DNA from: a bacterium
GTDB lineage: Archaea > Thermoplasmatota > Thermoplasmata > Lutacidiplasmatales > UBA184
Assembly (NCBI GenBank): GCA_021832495.1
Contig: JAKBKR010000013.1
Location: forward strand, 1 to 15,720
DNA: 15,720 nucleotides
Direction: 5' to 3'
Program-made: the position numbers and the translations under genes
Shown: piece by piece, positions 7,862-14,719 of the stretch
How the letters are laid out: every line of letters starts with the position of its first letter
Position numbering within the stretch: the first letter of the stretch is position 1
The notes under the pieces: model-generated
What the model saw: only the letters and a program-made list of their open reading frames with translations
Told to the model about the DNA's origin: nothing
Databases searched by the model: none

Positions 7862-8028
7862 CTACCCGTACTCGGTCTCTTTCAGGATCCCCGCCACCGA
7901 CCAGCCCATGCGGGCGACGTACTTCCACAACTGGACCACCTGGTTCTCCGCCTCCTGCCTCGTGGTGGACACACGGGTGTAGATCGCCACGTGGGGCAGG
8001 CCTTTCGGGAGAGCTTGTCGCCGGTCAT
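7862..8028 (-). pseudogene. Serine recombinase (resolvase/invertase) N-terminal remnant
   Basis: On the minus strand a frame closed at both ends (7862-8062) contains HVAIYTRVSTTRQEAENQ followed by VVQLWKYVARMGWSV. This is the start of the serine recombinase catalytic domain, with the nucleophile Ser in YTRVS and the usual spacing to the Q-x-x-x-NQ helix. The frame meets a TAG at 7862-7864 after only about 42 codons from the GTG at 7990. The rest of the 120-residue catalytic domain and the DNA-binding part are missing. The ATG at 8026-8028 (MTGDKLSRKAC) is in another frame, and adding one C to the CCCC run near 7992-7995 would join it to PHVAIYTRVS. The gene therefore seems to carry a frameshift plus a nonsense stop or truncation. 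The remnant lies 22 nt or more downstream of the DUF2779 gene on the same strand. Confidence 0.75.
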
Positions 8029-8084
8029 GCTGCGAGGTAGGGTTCGGCCCCTGCTTTGAACTTTAAGAGAACCCTTGTCCCTAC

Positions 8085-9623
8085 CTACCCTGCCAACTCA
8101 ACCAGTTTCTCCACGATCCACACCATCGCTTCGGTGTCCCGGCCGCAGTAGGCCTCGAGGTTGTGTTTCGTGGCCACGAACTGCTCTTTGGACACTTCCA
8201 TGCCATAGATGTGGCCCCAGACCGTTTCGAGATAGGCGAGGGAGGCACTTCCCCCATCGGAGATCGCGAGGTCCGCGTATCCCTTCCCCATCATGGCGGG
8301 AAGGACTGCCTTGATCGAGGCGCTCCCCTTCTGCGCCGGATGGTAGTATTCGAAGTTCCGGAACGGAACCAGTAGATCCACAAACCGGGCGTCCACTTCG
8401 CTGAGCCATCCGGCGTGCTCGGGTAGGTAGGCCGCGAGTTCCTTGAGCCGTCCCCTTTCGAACGAGACGTTCCACGCGACGACATGCCCGCTGGAACCCA
8501 AGACGGACCGCAAAGCTTCTGCGAACCCCTGCCGAGGATCCTTCGCCTCCATGGAGAGATACCCGTAGTGCCGGGCCTTCGCCCCGGGCTTCTCGACTAC
8601 ATGAAGCGAGAACTGGAAGGGGACCTGCTGGTAGGGCCAAGAGTCATCAAAGAGGGGAATCGCTGGTTGGAACGTCTCAAAATCGAGGAAATGGAGAGGG
8701 TACTGCAGACTCTTTAGGAAGGACGAGAGCTTGGGCTGATCGATATGGGGCTGGCCACTGATGTACGCTTCCTGTTGAATGACTTGCTGGCGGGCCCCGT
8801 TACCCTTGAACTGGTTCCTAGGAACATCGCGAATGCGCCAATACGTTCCGGTCTCCAGCCAGTCAAGCACCTTCTTGCCTCCATAGTAGAGTTCCATGAG
8901 GTCGGAGGCAGGGTGCTCCTTCCACACGGCATCGTCGACATGGACTCCATCCATGTCCTTGTGGAAGGATTCCCCTCGACCGAACTCGGGCGCTGAGCTT
9001 GACCGGGTGACCTTGAGAAGATCCTCGATAAGAGGTGGAATGTCTGGAGCAAGCGTTGCCACCTCCCGAGTTACGTCTACCTCCTGAAACAACGCCGAGA
9101 GGTCGACCTCACCCGATCGCAAGTACGTCTTGTTGAGGTGTAGGACAAGGCACCGCCGAATCTTCAGCCCGGCGTCGGAGTAGACCCTGTGCTGAAAGGC
9201 TACGTCAGGGATGTGCTCCTCCTTGACTTCCGTGGTACCCTTTACCTCGACAAGATCCCACTGATCCTTGCCCACAGGGACTAGGACATCGGCCCGGGCG
9301 TAGGAGACCTTGTCGGAGTGGATGAAACCGGCCTCGAAGAGAGGAACCCTCTTCTTGACCAGCTCAGTCGAGCGGCCGACGTTCTCTTCAATGGTCTCCG
9401 CTTCGATCAGGATGCCCTTGGGGAAGCGCTGGCGCGCGAGTTCCCCAATCCGGCGACCCTCGTCGAGGCGGTGCTGACCGGACCGGTCTGCCTCGGGTAG
9501 ACGGTCGGGTGCGTTGAAAGCAAGCCAGAGCCACTTGGGGCAGGCGAGTCCGTTGACGAAGCGCGTCTTAGTCAGGTACCCGTGCTTGTGAATAGTCGTC
9601 ACTGAGGGATCACCTGCGCTCAT
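8085..9623 (-). CDS. DUF2779 protein: PD-(D/E)xK-like plus DEDD-exonuclease-like domains
   Basis: 512 aa. The first half resembles the Cas4/RecB-like nuclease fold: YLTKTRFVNGLACPKWLWL (residues 16-34), LDEGRRIGELARQRFP (53-68), YARADVLVP (108-116) with Asp112, then WDLVEVKGT (122-130) with the E-x-K pair Glu126/Lys128, and HIPDVAFQHRV. The Cas4 cysteine cluster is not complete. The second half resembles an RNase H-like 3'-5' exonuclease: HFLDFET (311-317, Asp314/Glu316), VVAWNVSFERGRLKELA (381-397), DLLVPFRNFEYYHPAQKGS, and YCGRDTEAM (492-500, Asp495 or Asp496 region). This order is that of the DUF2779 family. A role in DNA or RNA processing or repair is inferred, and its cellular substrate is not known to me. 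It starts at the ATG at 9621-9623. The gene stands alone apart from a recombinase remnant just downstream. Confidence 0.85.
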   Translation of the reverse strand: MSAGDPSVTTIHKHGYLTKTRFVNGLACPKWLWLAFNAPDRLPEADRSGQHRLDEGRRIGELARQRFPKGILIEAETIEENVGRSTELVKKRVPLFEAGFIHSDKVSYARADVLVPVGKDQWDLVEVKGTTEVKEEHIPDVAFQHRVYSDAGLKIRRCLVLHLNKTYLRSGEVDLSALFQEVDVTREVATLAPDIPPLIEDLLKVTRSSSAPEFGRGESFHKDMDGVHVDDAVWKEHPASDLMELYYGGKKVLDWLETGTYWRIRDVPRNQFKGNGARQQVIQQEAYISGQPHIDQPKLSSFLKSLQYPLHFLDFETFQPAIPLFDDSWPYQQVPFQFSLHVVEKPGAKARHYGYLSMEAKDPRQGFAEALRSVLGSSGHVVAWNVSFERGRLKELAAYLPEHAGWLSEVDARFVDLLVPFRNFEYYHPAQKGSASIKAVLPAMMGKGYADLAISDGGSASLAYLETVWGHIYGMEVSKEQFVATKHNLEAYCGRDTEAMVWIVEKLVELAG

Positions 9624-9763
9624 GGGTTGCTGGGTCCGAGGGGGCTATGGCATGATCCTTCTTCAAGACCAGTAGTCAATCGCCCGGGAACCGCCCGGCG
9701 CATGGCTCAAGGCATGGCACTCAGACCCTATTCCTTCGACAACAAAGGCCGCGGGCTACTCTG

Positions 9764-10405
9764 TCAGGTCCCGTCCATCGGACGATCCCAGTAGAGAGCA
9801 ACCGCGAGCGCTACCACAAGAGGGATGACGGGATCGATTGTCCCGGTCATCAGCACGCCCAACGTATCCGCGGCTCGGCTTCCAGCCTGCTTCAGAATCC
9901 GAGCGACTTCCTTGCCATCTTGGCCGGATATAACGAAGCCTTGATCTAGTAGCTTGCCGGAGCAGGCCACGATAGGAATCCCGCCACTCCCCCAACCCCT
10001 GATCTCGAAGGCGTTCGCCATGCGGGTTCTGCGGACATCTCCGGCAGCGTGCGCTCTGCCCCAATTGTCGAGGAGTTCGTGTCCCGTATGGAATTCGTGC
10101 TCCAGAATTGAGCGGAAAAAGCCGAGGCGCTGTCCCATAAGGTCGATAAGATAACGGGTGTGGATAGACCGGTGATCCACCACCTGATAAGAAGTGGGGT
10201 CCATCTGTACGAGGAAAAGCACGCTCCCGACCTCATCCCGCACCCTGAACGAGTGCCCCTGATGGAGGTAGTGCTCTATCGTGAATCGGGTCCTGTTCGC
10301 GAGCCCGACGGTCTGAGAAAGGGAAGGCATTGGGGGAGGGGGTATCGGGACGACGCTCGATGGAGGGAGTGGAGCACCCCCAACGGTTCCGGGCGGTCCA
10401 AACAT
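9764..10405 (-). CDS. LURP-one-related / phospholipid-scramblase-like protein (tubby-type fold)
   Basis: 213 aa. After a proline-rich, flexible N-terminus (residues 1-27) comes TRFTIEHYLHQGHSFRVRDE, the pattern of alternating strands that opens LURP-one and scramblase-like beta-barrels. The protein ends with a hydrophobic helix (about 191-207, PVIPLVVALAVALYW) corresponding to the central or C-terminal helix of tubby-like folds, or to a membrane anchor. GSVLFLVQ, a strand near FEIRGWGSG and GFVISGQDGKEVARI fit the expected strand/turn order. Biochemical activity is not established for the prokaryotic members, and scramblase activity should not be assumed. The ATG at 10403-10405 is favoured because a TATA-like GGTTATCC lies about 30 nt upstream. 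ATG 10328-10330 would remove the proline-rich part. The similarity is at fold-pattern level, so confidence in the family is moderate. Confidence 0.6.
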   Translation of the reverse strand: MFGPPGTVGGAPLPPSSVVPIPPPPMPSLSQTVGLANRTRFTIEHYLHQGHSFRVRDEVGSVLFLVQMDPTSYQVVDHRSIHTRYLIDLMGQRLGFFRSILEHEFHTGHELLDNWGRAHAAGDVRRTRMANAFEIRGWGSGGIPIVACSGKLLDQGFVISGQDGKEVARILKQAGSRAADTLGVLMTGTIDPVIPLVVALAVALYWDRPMDGT

Positions 10406-10816
10406 GGTCGGAAGTGGAAAGGCGAACTTTCGGATAACCTTGCCTTGAAGAGCCCCCCCGCCAAATTCACACGCATTTGGCTCATCACCTCAAAGAGAAA
10501 GTACCGTGAATCCGTCTGAATGGGTATGTCCTAAGAACACGCACATCCGGATATGGTGCCTGCGAGCTCTTCGCGACTCGCTTGGGCACCTTCGTAAAGT
10601 CGTATCTTTTCTCAAGGGGACCTTGCCCCGGCAACGGGTGCGAAAAGAACACATTAACACTTTCGGCACATTGACTGTCGGTACGCTCCCCTACAAATTA
10701 GGAGGGTGAACTTTCCCAGGGAGTTCGGGAGAGAGCGCGGTGGGGTGTCTGACTCCAGCGGGGCACGGACGGCTCAGGAGATGGCCCCCGGCAAAAGGCG
10801 TACCCACTGGAGCCTC
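10406..10816. other. Gene-free stretch between two minus-strand genes
   Basis: About 410 nt between the GNAT stop and the scramblase-like start. It holds the TATA-like element and weak dyad near its left end. A GTG-led plus-strand frame at 10506-10709 (67 codons) has no recognisable motif, and I do not consider it a gene. No tRNA, CRISPR repeat or terminator with a T-tract is visible. Confidence 0.5.
10432..10439 (-). promoter_or_regulatory. TATA-like element for the scramblase-like gene
   Basis: Minus-strand GGTTATCC is centred about 30 nt upstream of the ATG at 10403-10405. A weak 7-bp dyad, GCCAAAT/ATTTGGC (10460-10466 and 10475-10481), lies further upstream. Confidence 0.3.
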
Positions 10817-11380
10817 TCAGGGATACTCCATCCACCAGCAATCTTGGGAAATTCCCTCAAACACCTCATGGGCGTCAAGTCGTGTGACCTTTCGGAACCC
10901 GGCCCTCTCGAAAGCCTTCACGGAGCGATGGTTGTCCACACGAGGGTCGGCAATCACCCTTCTTGCGCTTTTCTTCTCACGAAGGTAGTCGCGGGTCATC
11001 TCGATGATGCGGCTGCCCAGTCCCTTTCCCCAAAGCCCGGGATCACCGATCAGAAGGTCGATCCCGAAGATGACCTCCTCCGGAGGATAATGGAAGGGCG
11101 ATAATTCGTCGGGGCGAGGACGATAGAACTGGACGAACGCCACCGGGCGACCGTCTTTCTCAACGAGGCAAGCCTGGTACTCCCGAACCTCTTCGGGAGC
11201 ATCATTAGCTGACCGGGCCAAGTACTGTCGTCGCACACCCGCCTCATCCAAGGGGCGGTCCCTGCCAGAGTAGAACATGATGACCGCCGGATCCGAGCGC
11301 CAGCGGGCAATGAGCGGGACATCCTTCTCCTCAACCGTTCGGAGGGAGAGCCCTGATCGGATAGCGAGGTTCGGCATCAT
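10817..11380 (-). CDS. GNAT acetyltransferase, aminoglycoside 6'-N-acetyltransferase-like
   Basis: 187 aa from the ATG at 11378-11380. The N-terminal block LSLRTVEEKDVPLIARWRSDPAVIMFYSG is typical of GNAT enzymes of the AAC(6')/IucB-like group. The acetyl-CoA site is in IDLLIGDPGLWGKGLGSRII, which contains the (R/Q)xxGx(G/A)-like WGKGLG loop. RVIADPRVDNHRSVKAFERAGFRKV supplies the conserved N-x-x-(S/A)-x-x-x-(Y/F)-E-x-x-GF end of the fold. It should transfer an acetyl group from acetyl-CoA to an amine. Despite the similarity to aminoglycoside acetyltransferases, its natural substrate in an archaeon is unknown and an antibiotic role should not be assumed. An in-frame TTG at 11387-11389 could extend it by three codons. 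ATG at 11375-11377 is equally possible as the start. A weak TATA-like ATATCT lies about 20-25 nt upstream. Confidence 0.85.
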   Translation of the reverse strand: MMPNLAIRSGLSLRTVEEKDVPLIARWRSDPAVIMFYSGRDRPLDEAGVRRQYLARSANDAPEEVREYQACLVEKDGRPVAFVQFYRPRPDELSPFHYPPEEVIFGIDLLIGDPGLWGKGLGSRIIEMTRDYLREKKSARRVIADPRVDNHRSVKAFERAGFRKVTRLDAHEVFEGISQDCWWMEYP

Positions 11381-12045
11381 TTGAGCCAAGCGACAGGGAG
11401 ATATCAGATTGGTATTCGAACAGTCCGACTTCTTGGGATAACCTCAACTTACAGGCCCAAGGTCGAAGGTTCAAGTTCCCTTACGCCCCGACTTGGGGCC
11501 AACGAACTCGAAATGGCTACCCGTCGTACCATTAGCGCGTGAAGGCAGACTTTGTTGTACTTGCATACCATCACTTCCTCCCTCCGGTGCGGTTGGTGCC
11601 TAGAGGATTGGAGAAGGACGAGACAACAGAGTATCAGGAACGTTTACTGGAGAAATATGATCCGGATAGAACGGGTCGCGGTGAGCTTGGGTGCAGAGCG
11701 GCGCATTTGGTCTCTGGATGTGACCGGTCGAATCTGGTAAGGGATCTGGCGACTCAGACTCAGGGACCTTCTGCGAGAAGGAACATGTAGGGAGACTGTA
11801 GCGTAGAGAGCTAAGCGACTCGCTGTTCAAATCCCAATCCGTCTCGTGTTCTTCTGACATTTGGATCCCTTGCCTCAAGGTTCTCGATGAGGAAGTGACG
11901 CTGATTTTGTAGGAAGATAAGGAGGCCCGTCTCGCCATGGTTGTCCCCAAGATGCGCCTTGTAGGCGTTGGGTCCTCAGTGGGTTTTGGCGCCCGTTGCG
12001 TGACCTCACGATGCCTAGAAATAGTAAGATGACACTTAAGAGGTA
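11381..12045. other. Lower-GC gene-free region between divergent genes
   Basis: About 665 nt. Base composition looks visibly closer to even than the GC-rich genes around it. Open frames here (for example plus 11539-11790 and minus 11600-12067) are rich in S, P, R and T or lack third-position GC bias, and I found no protein motif in them. Around 11462-11500 there is a T-arm-like GGTTCAAG followed by a GCCCC-GACTT-GGGGC hairpin (11485-11499), but no complete tRNA can be folded. The promoter of the downstream propeller gene lies at the right end. Confidence 0.5.
12019..12027 (+). promoter_or_regulatory. TATA-like A/T-rich box for the propeller gene
   Basis: AAATAGTAA, about 23 nt upstream of the GTG at 12046. 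The spacing suits a leaderless transcript. The match to a TATA consensus is only fair. Confidence 0.3.
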
Positions 12046-14295
12046 GTGGTCTGGTTGAGGCAAGCAAGTCGAGGGTTCACTCTCCGTTCCTGGTCTTGGG
12101 TCATCGTACTCGTTGCTTTACTCATGCTCCCCAGCGTTCAGGGGGGAACTCTGGATCTGAGCGGAGCAGTGCATCGATCCAGTATAGGGAGTCTATCCTC
12201 GCCCCTGGCGATTCTGCACGCGGGTTCGCTACCACGTATTGTGGGTTCCGTGGCTTGGACGCTTTGTCTTTCCAACGGGTTGCTACTGAACGGTTCCCAA
12301 TTGTGTGCCGCCAACAACATGAGTTCGGACGCCGCAGATTGGGATCCGGCCACGGGGGACCTCTATGTGGCGAACGAGGGCACGAACAATGTCTCAATCG
12401 TGAATGTGGTGCGAGGAATGGTCCTGGGCTCGTTCGATGTCGGCACCGCACCGGACGCGGTCTTCCATGACGACGCGCGGAACCTCTTTGTGGCCAACTA
12501 CGATTCGAAGAACATCTCGGTCATATTCACTGGGAACAACCTCGGTGGCTCCTCGAACATCGGGGCATCGGTGTCCGCGGGTGTCTATGATCCCGATGAC
12601 CAACGCCTCTACTTTGTCGAACCCCTGAACAACACAGTCAAGGCGCTCGATGACGTCCCTCTCTATCTCGTGAAGAATGTCTCGGTCGGATCGACGCCGA
12701 AATCGATCGCCTTTGACGGCGCGGATGGGGACCTCTACGTGACAAACTCCGCCTCGAACAATGTATCGGTGATCAACGGGACTCGCGACACCGTGCTTGC
12801 CAACATCCCTGTAGGGGTCAGGCCCTCAGGGATCGCCTACGATCCCGTGGAAAAGGAGCTATTTGTCGCCAACCAAGGCAGCGACAATGTGACCATCATC
12901 AACGGTACCTCCAATGCGGTGGTTGGCAGTGTCGGGGTCGGGAACCAACCCGGGGCCCTCGCCTACGACTCGTGGAACGATTTCATCTACGTTGCCAACC
13001 AGAATTCGGGAAATCTCACTGTGCTCAATGCGTCGAGCCGAAGCGTCGTGGGCTCGATCCCGATCGTGGGCGGCCCCTCAATGGCGGTGGCCGTGGATAC
13101 GACCAATGGTTACGTCTGTGTGGAGAACTCAGGAGACGGATCTGTGACGATCATCCCCACTGGGCGCCTTCCTCCCGAGTACTCCCTTTCCTTCACCGAG
13201 TCGGGCCTTCCTGCGGGGTTCACTTGGTCCGTTTTGATCGACGGCTACCGTTACACTACGAGCCAAGCCGTATTGAATGTGAGCTTGACCAACGGGACCT
13301 ACTCCTATGTGGTGGGCACCCTCGGAAGGTATGCAGCCTCCCCCTCCGCCGGTAACTTCACGATCCGGGGGATCGGGGCATCCGTGGCCCTCGCCTTCTA
13401 TCCGCTCAGCACGAACGAGACGGTATCATTCCACGACATAGGCCTTCCCGCGGGACACAGTTTTGAAGTGACGCTCAACCAGACGTCGCAGATCGGTTTC
13501 GGGTACCTCAATTTCTCGGTTGCCAACGGTACCTATCCGTTCTCCGTACGAGGAGCGATGGGGTTCTCGGTCAGCCCAGAATCGGGGAACGTGACGGTCA
13601 AAGGATCGAACATGCTCGTGACCGTCACCTTTACCCCGCTTCCCGCGGGACTCTTCTCGGTGCAATTCCAAGAGACCGGCCTGCCGGCGGGCCACAGCTG
13701 GACCGTCCGGCTGGGAACGGCTTCCCAGACCACCACGTCGAACGCGCTCACCTTTTCGGTACCGAATGGCACGGACAGTTACACCATCCCGAATGCGGGC
13801 ACCTTCACCGCTTCCCCACCCTCGGGACAAGTCACCGTGGACGGCAGCGGCACGCAGCTGGATGTGAGCTTCACCCCACTGACCCGGCTCACCCATTTCA
13901 ACGTTACGTTCACGGAGACAGGGCTCGCACACGGAGTTTGGTGGTACGTGAACATCACGAGTACCGGGGAAAAAGATCGGTACACCACGACCAATTCCAC
14001 CATCGTATTCTACCTTACCAACGGGACGTACAATTTCACCACCGGTTCGGGAAATGCTAGTCTCTACCGTGCGAGCCCCAACACTGGGAACTTCAGCGTG
14101 AACGGCGCGCAACTTTCGGAGAGCATACGGTTCATTTCTAACTCTACGAATTCAGGCATCGGCGGAGGCACTCCGGGCAACGCTCTGGAGGTGGCCGTCA
14201 TTGCCATAGGGGTTGTGGTCGCGGCAGCGGTGGTTCTCGCCTTCCTCTACCTGCGCCACAGGAAGCGACCCGTGAAGAACAGTACAGCGACGTAG
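12046..14295 (+). CDS. Secreted, membrane-anchored YncE-like beta-propeller with four FTESGL repeats
   Basis: 749 aa. The start is GTG 12046, since an in-frame TAA lies at 12037-12039. TTG 12055 is an alternative. A signal peptide is clear: basic LRQASRGFTLR, then SWSWVIVLVALLMLPSVQGG. Residues 98-377 form seven blades of about 42 residues, each with the YVTN/YncE pattern: (Y/F)DP..., (L/I)(Y/F)VAN, NVS(I/V)I, then a VG..P turn. Residues 378-698 carry four FTESGLPAG-type repeats. A GGG/T-rich linker is followed by a membrane helix (LEVAVIAIGVVVAAAVVLAF, 714-733), LRHRKRP and a short tail. N-x-S/T sequons are dense, so N-glycosylation is likely. The protein should stand on the outer face of the membrane. 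Ligand binding or cell-surface assembly is inferred, since propellers of this type have no single conserved activity. Confidence 0.9.
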   Translation: MVWLRQASRGFTLRSWSWVIVLVALLMLPSVQGGTLDLSGAVHRSSIGSLSSPLAILHAGSLPRIVGSVAWTLCLSNGLLLNGSQLCAANNMSSDAADWDPATGDLYVANEGTNNVSIVNVVRGMVLGSFDVGTAPDAVFHDDARNLFVANYDSKNISVIFTGNNLGGSSNIGASVSAGVYDPDDQRLYFVEPLNNTVKALDDVPLYLVKNVSVGSTPKSIAFDGADGDLYVTNSASNNVSVINGTRDTVLANIPVGVRPSGIAYDPVEKELFVANQGSDNVTIINGTSNAVVGSVGVGNQPGALAYDSWNDFIYVANQNSGNLTVLNASSRSVVGSIPIVGGPSMAVAVDTTNGYVCVENSGDGSVTIIPTGRLPPEYSLSFTESGLPAGFTWSVLIDGYRYTTSQAVLNVSLTNGTYSYVVGTLGRYAASPSAGNFTIRGIGASVALAFYPLSTNETVSFHDIGLPAGHSFEVTLNQTSQIGFGYLNFSVANGTYPFSVRGAMGFSVSPESGNVTVKGSNMLVTVTFTPLPAGLFSVQFQETGLPAGHSWTVRLGTASQTTTSNALTFSVPNGTDSYTIPNAGTFTASPPSGQVTVDGSGTQLDVSFTPLTRLTHFNVTFTETGLAHGVWWYVNITSTGEKDRYTTTNSTIVFYLTNGTYNFTTGSGNASLYRASPNTGNFSVNGAQLSESIRFISNSTNSGIGGGTPGNALEVAVIAIGVVVAAAVVLAFLYLRHRKRPVKNSTAT
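12337..13176 (+). repeat. Seven YncE/YVTN-type propeller blades (about 42 codons each)
   Basis: The blades begin at about residues 98, 140, 181, 222, 264, 306 and 348 of the protein. Recurring pieces are DLYVANEG, NLFVANYD, RLYFVEPL, DLYVTNSA, ELFVANQG, FIYVANQN and YVCVENSG, each followed by an N-V/L-S/T-V/I strand. Seven blades are enough to close one propeller. The copies are diverged. Confidence 0.75.
13177..14139 (+). repeat. Four FTESGLPAG-type surface repeats (about 80 codons each)
   Basis: Copies begin near 13177, 13417, 13651 and 13897 with LSFTESGLPAGFTWSV, VSFHDIGLPAGHSFEV, VQFQETGLPAGHSWTV and VTFTETGLAHGVWWYV. Each continues through a (L/V)xNGTYxF strand, an ASPxxGNFT turn and a final V-x-(F/V)-x-F-x-PL strand. 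I associate this repeat type with Thermoplasmata surface proteins. Copy 4 is the most diverged and has lost the LPAG core. Confidence 0.75.
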
Positions 14296-14647
14296 CGAGT
14301 CATCGTTCCCACTCACGTTGTGAGACGGGAGGCCCCGAACGGGAAAGTCCCACCGGTACGCGCTCGGACGACCCCCAACCCACGATCCGTGTTAACTTTC
14401 CCGAGATTCTCTCGCCACAGGTCGTCCAAGGCACGGTCTTGGGAGGCTTAGAGACATCCTCCTATGCACCGCTTCCCAGGTATTCGGCTTCCGACATTAG
14501 AGCCGAAGAGAAAAGGTGCTGCTTAGGAGAGCGTAGTGGACCGAAACTTGGACGCTTCTCACACAGAGCGAACTCCAATCAATATTCCTTGGATTCTATC
14601 CGTTTGTAAGACCAACGGACGATGCCAGTGTGGAAGTGACTTGGATA
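14296..14647. other. Gene-free stretch between the propeller gene and tRNA-Ala
   Basis: About 350 nt. A small hairpin, CTCAC-GTT-GTGAG, sits at 14312-14324 just after the propeller stop, and a 7-bp dyad (TTCGGCT/AGCCGAA) at 14483-14507. Neither is followed by a T-tract. I looked for RNase P and SRP RNA signatures because of GGGAAAGTCCC at 14340-14350 and found no second conserved element, so I call nothing here. Confidence 0.45.
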
Positions 14648-14719
14648 TGGACGTGGCGGGATTTGAACCCACGGCCTCTGCTTTGCGAAAGCAGCGATCT
14701 TCCGCTGATCTACACGCCC
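14648..14719 (-). tRNA. tRNA-Ala (anticodon CGC)
   Basis: The minus strand folds into a full cloverleaf of 72 nt without an intron. The acceptor arms GGGCGTG and CACGTCC pair with one wobble at position 3, the G3:U70 pair that marks alanine tRNAs. The D-arm is GATC-AGCGGAA-GATC, and the anticodon arm CTGCT-TTCGCAA-AGCAG gives anticodon CGC. The T-arm is GTGGG-TTCAAAT-CCCGC, with discriminator A. The following bases are TAT, so CCA is not encoded and must be added after transcription. The 5' end overlaps the last 10 nt of the upstream minus-strand CDS. Confidence 0.97.

Noticed and set aside
10460..10481. 7-bp dyad GCCAAAT/ATTTGGC upstream of the scramblase-like gene as an operator
   Set aside because: Several dyads of this size are expected by chance in 15 kb, and no regulator gene is nearby.
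10506..10709. Plus-strand GTG-led frame of 67 codons in the gap between two minus-strand genes
   Set aside because: No motif, no coding-type codon bias and no clear promoter. Several Trp and Cys codons are out of step with neighbouring proteins.
11440..11500. Possible tRNA (GGTTCAAG and GCCCC hairpin)
   Set aside because: The T-stem does not pair over five positions, no matching acceptor 5' strand or anticodon arm could be found, and the hairpin alone is chance-level.
11539..11790. Plus-strand GTG-led frame of 83 codons
   Set aside because: Codon third positions are not GC-biased as in real neighbours, and no motif is visible. It could be a decayed gene, but this cannot be supported.
11600..12067. 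Minus-strand frame of 155 codons upstream of the propeller gene
   Set aside because: It is rich in S, P, R and T, has no recognisable segment, and overlaps the promoter and start of the propeller gene.
14296..14535. Possible RNase P or SRP RNA because of GGGAAAGTCCC
   Set aside because: Only one short element resembles the conserved core. The partner strand and other conserved regions were not seen at a fitting distance.
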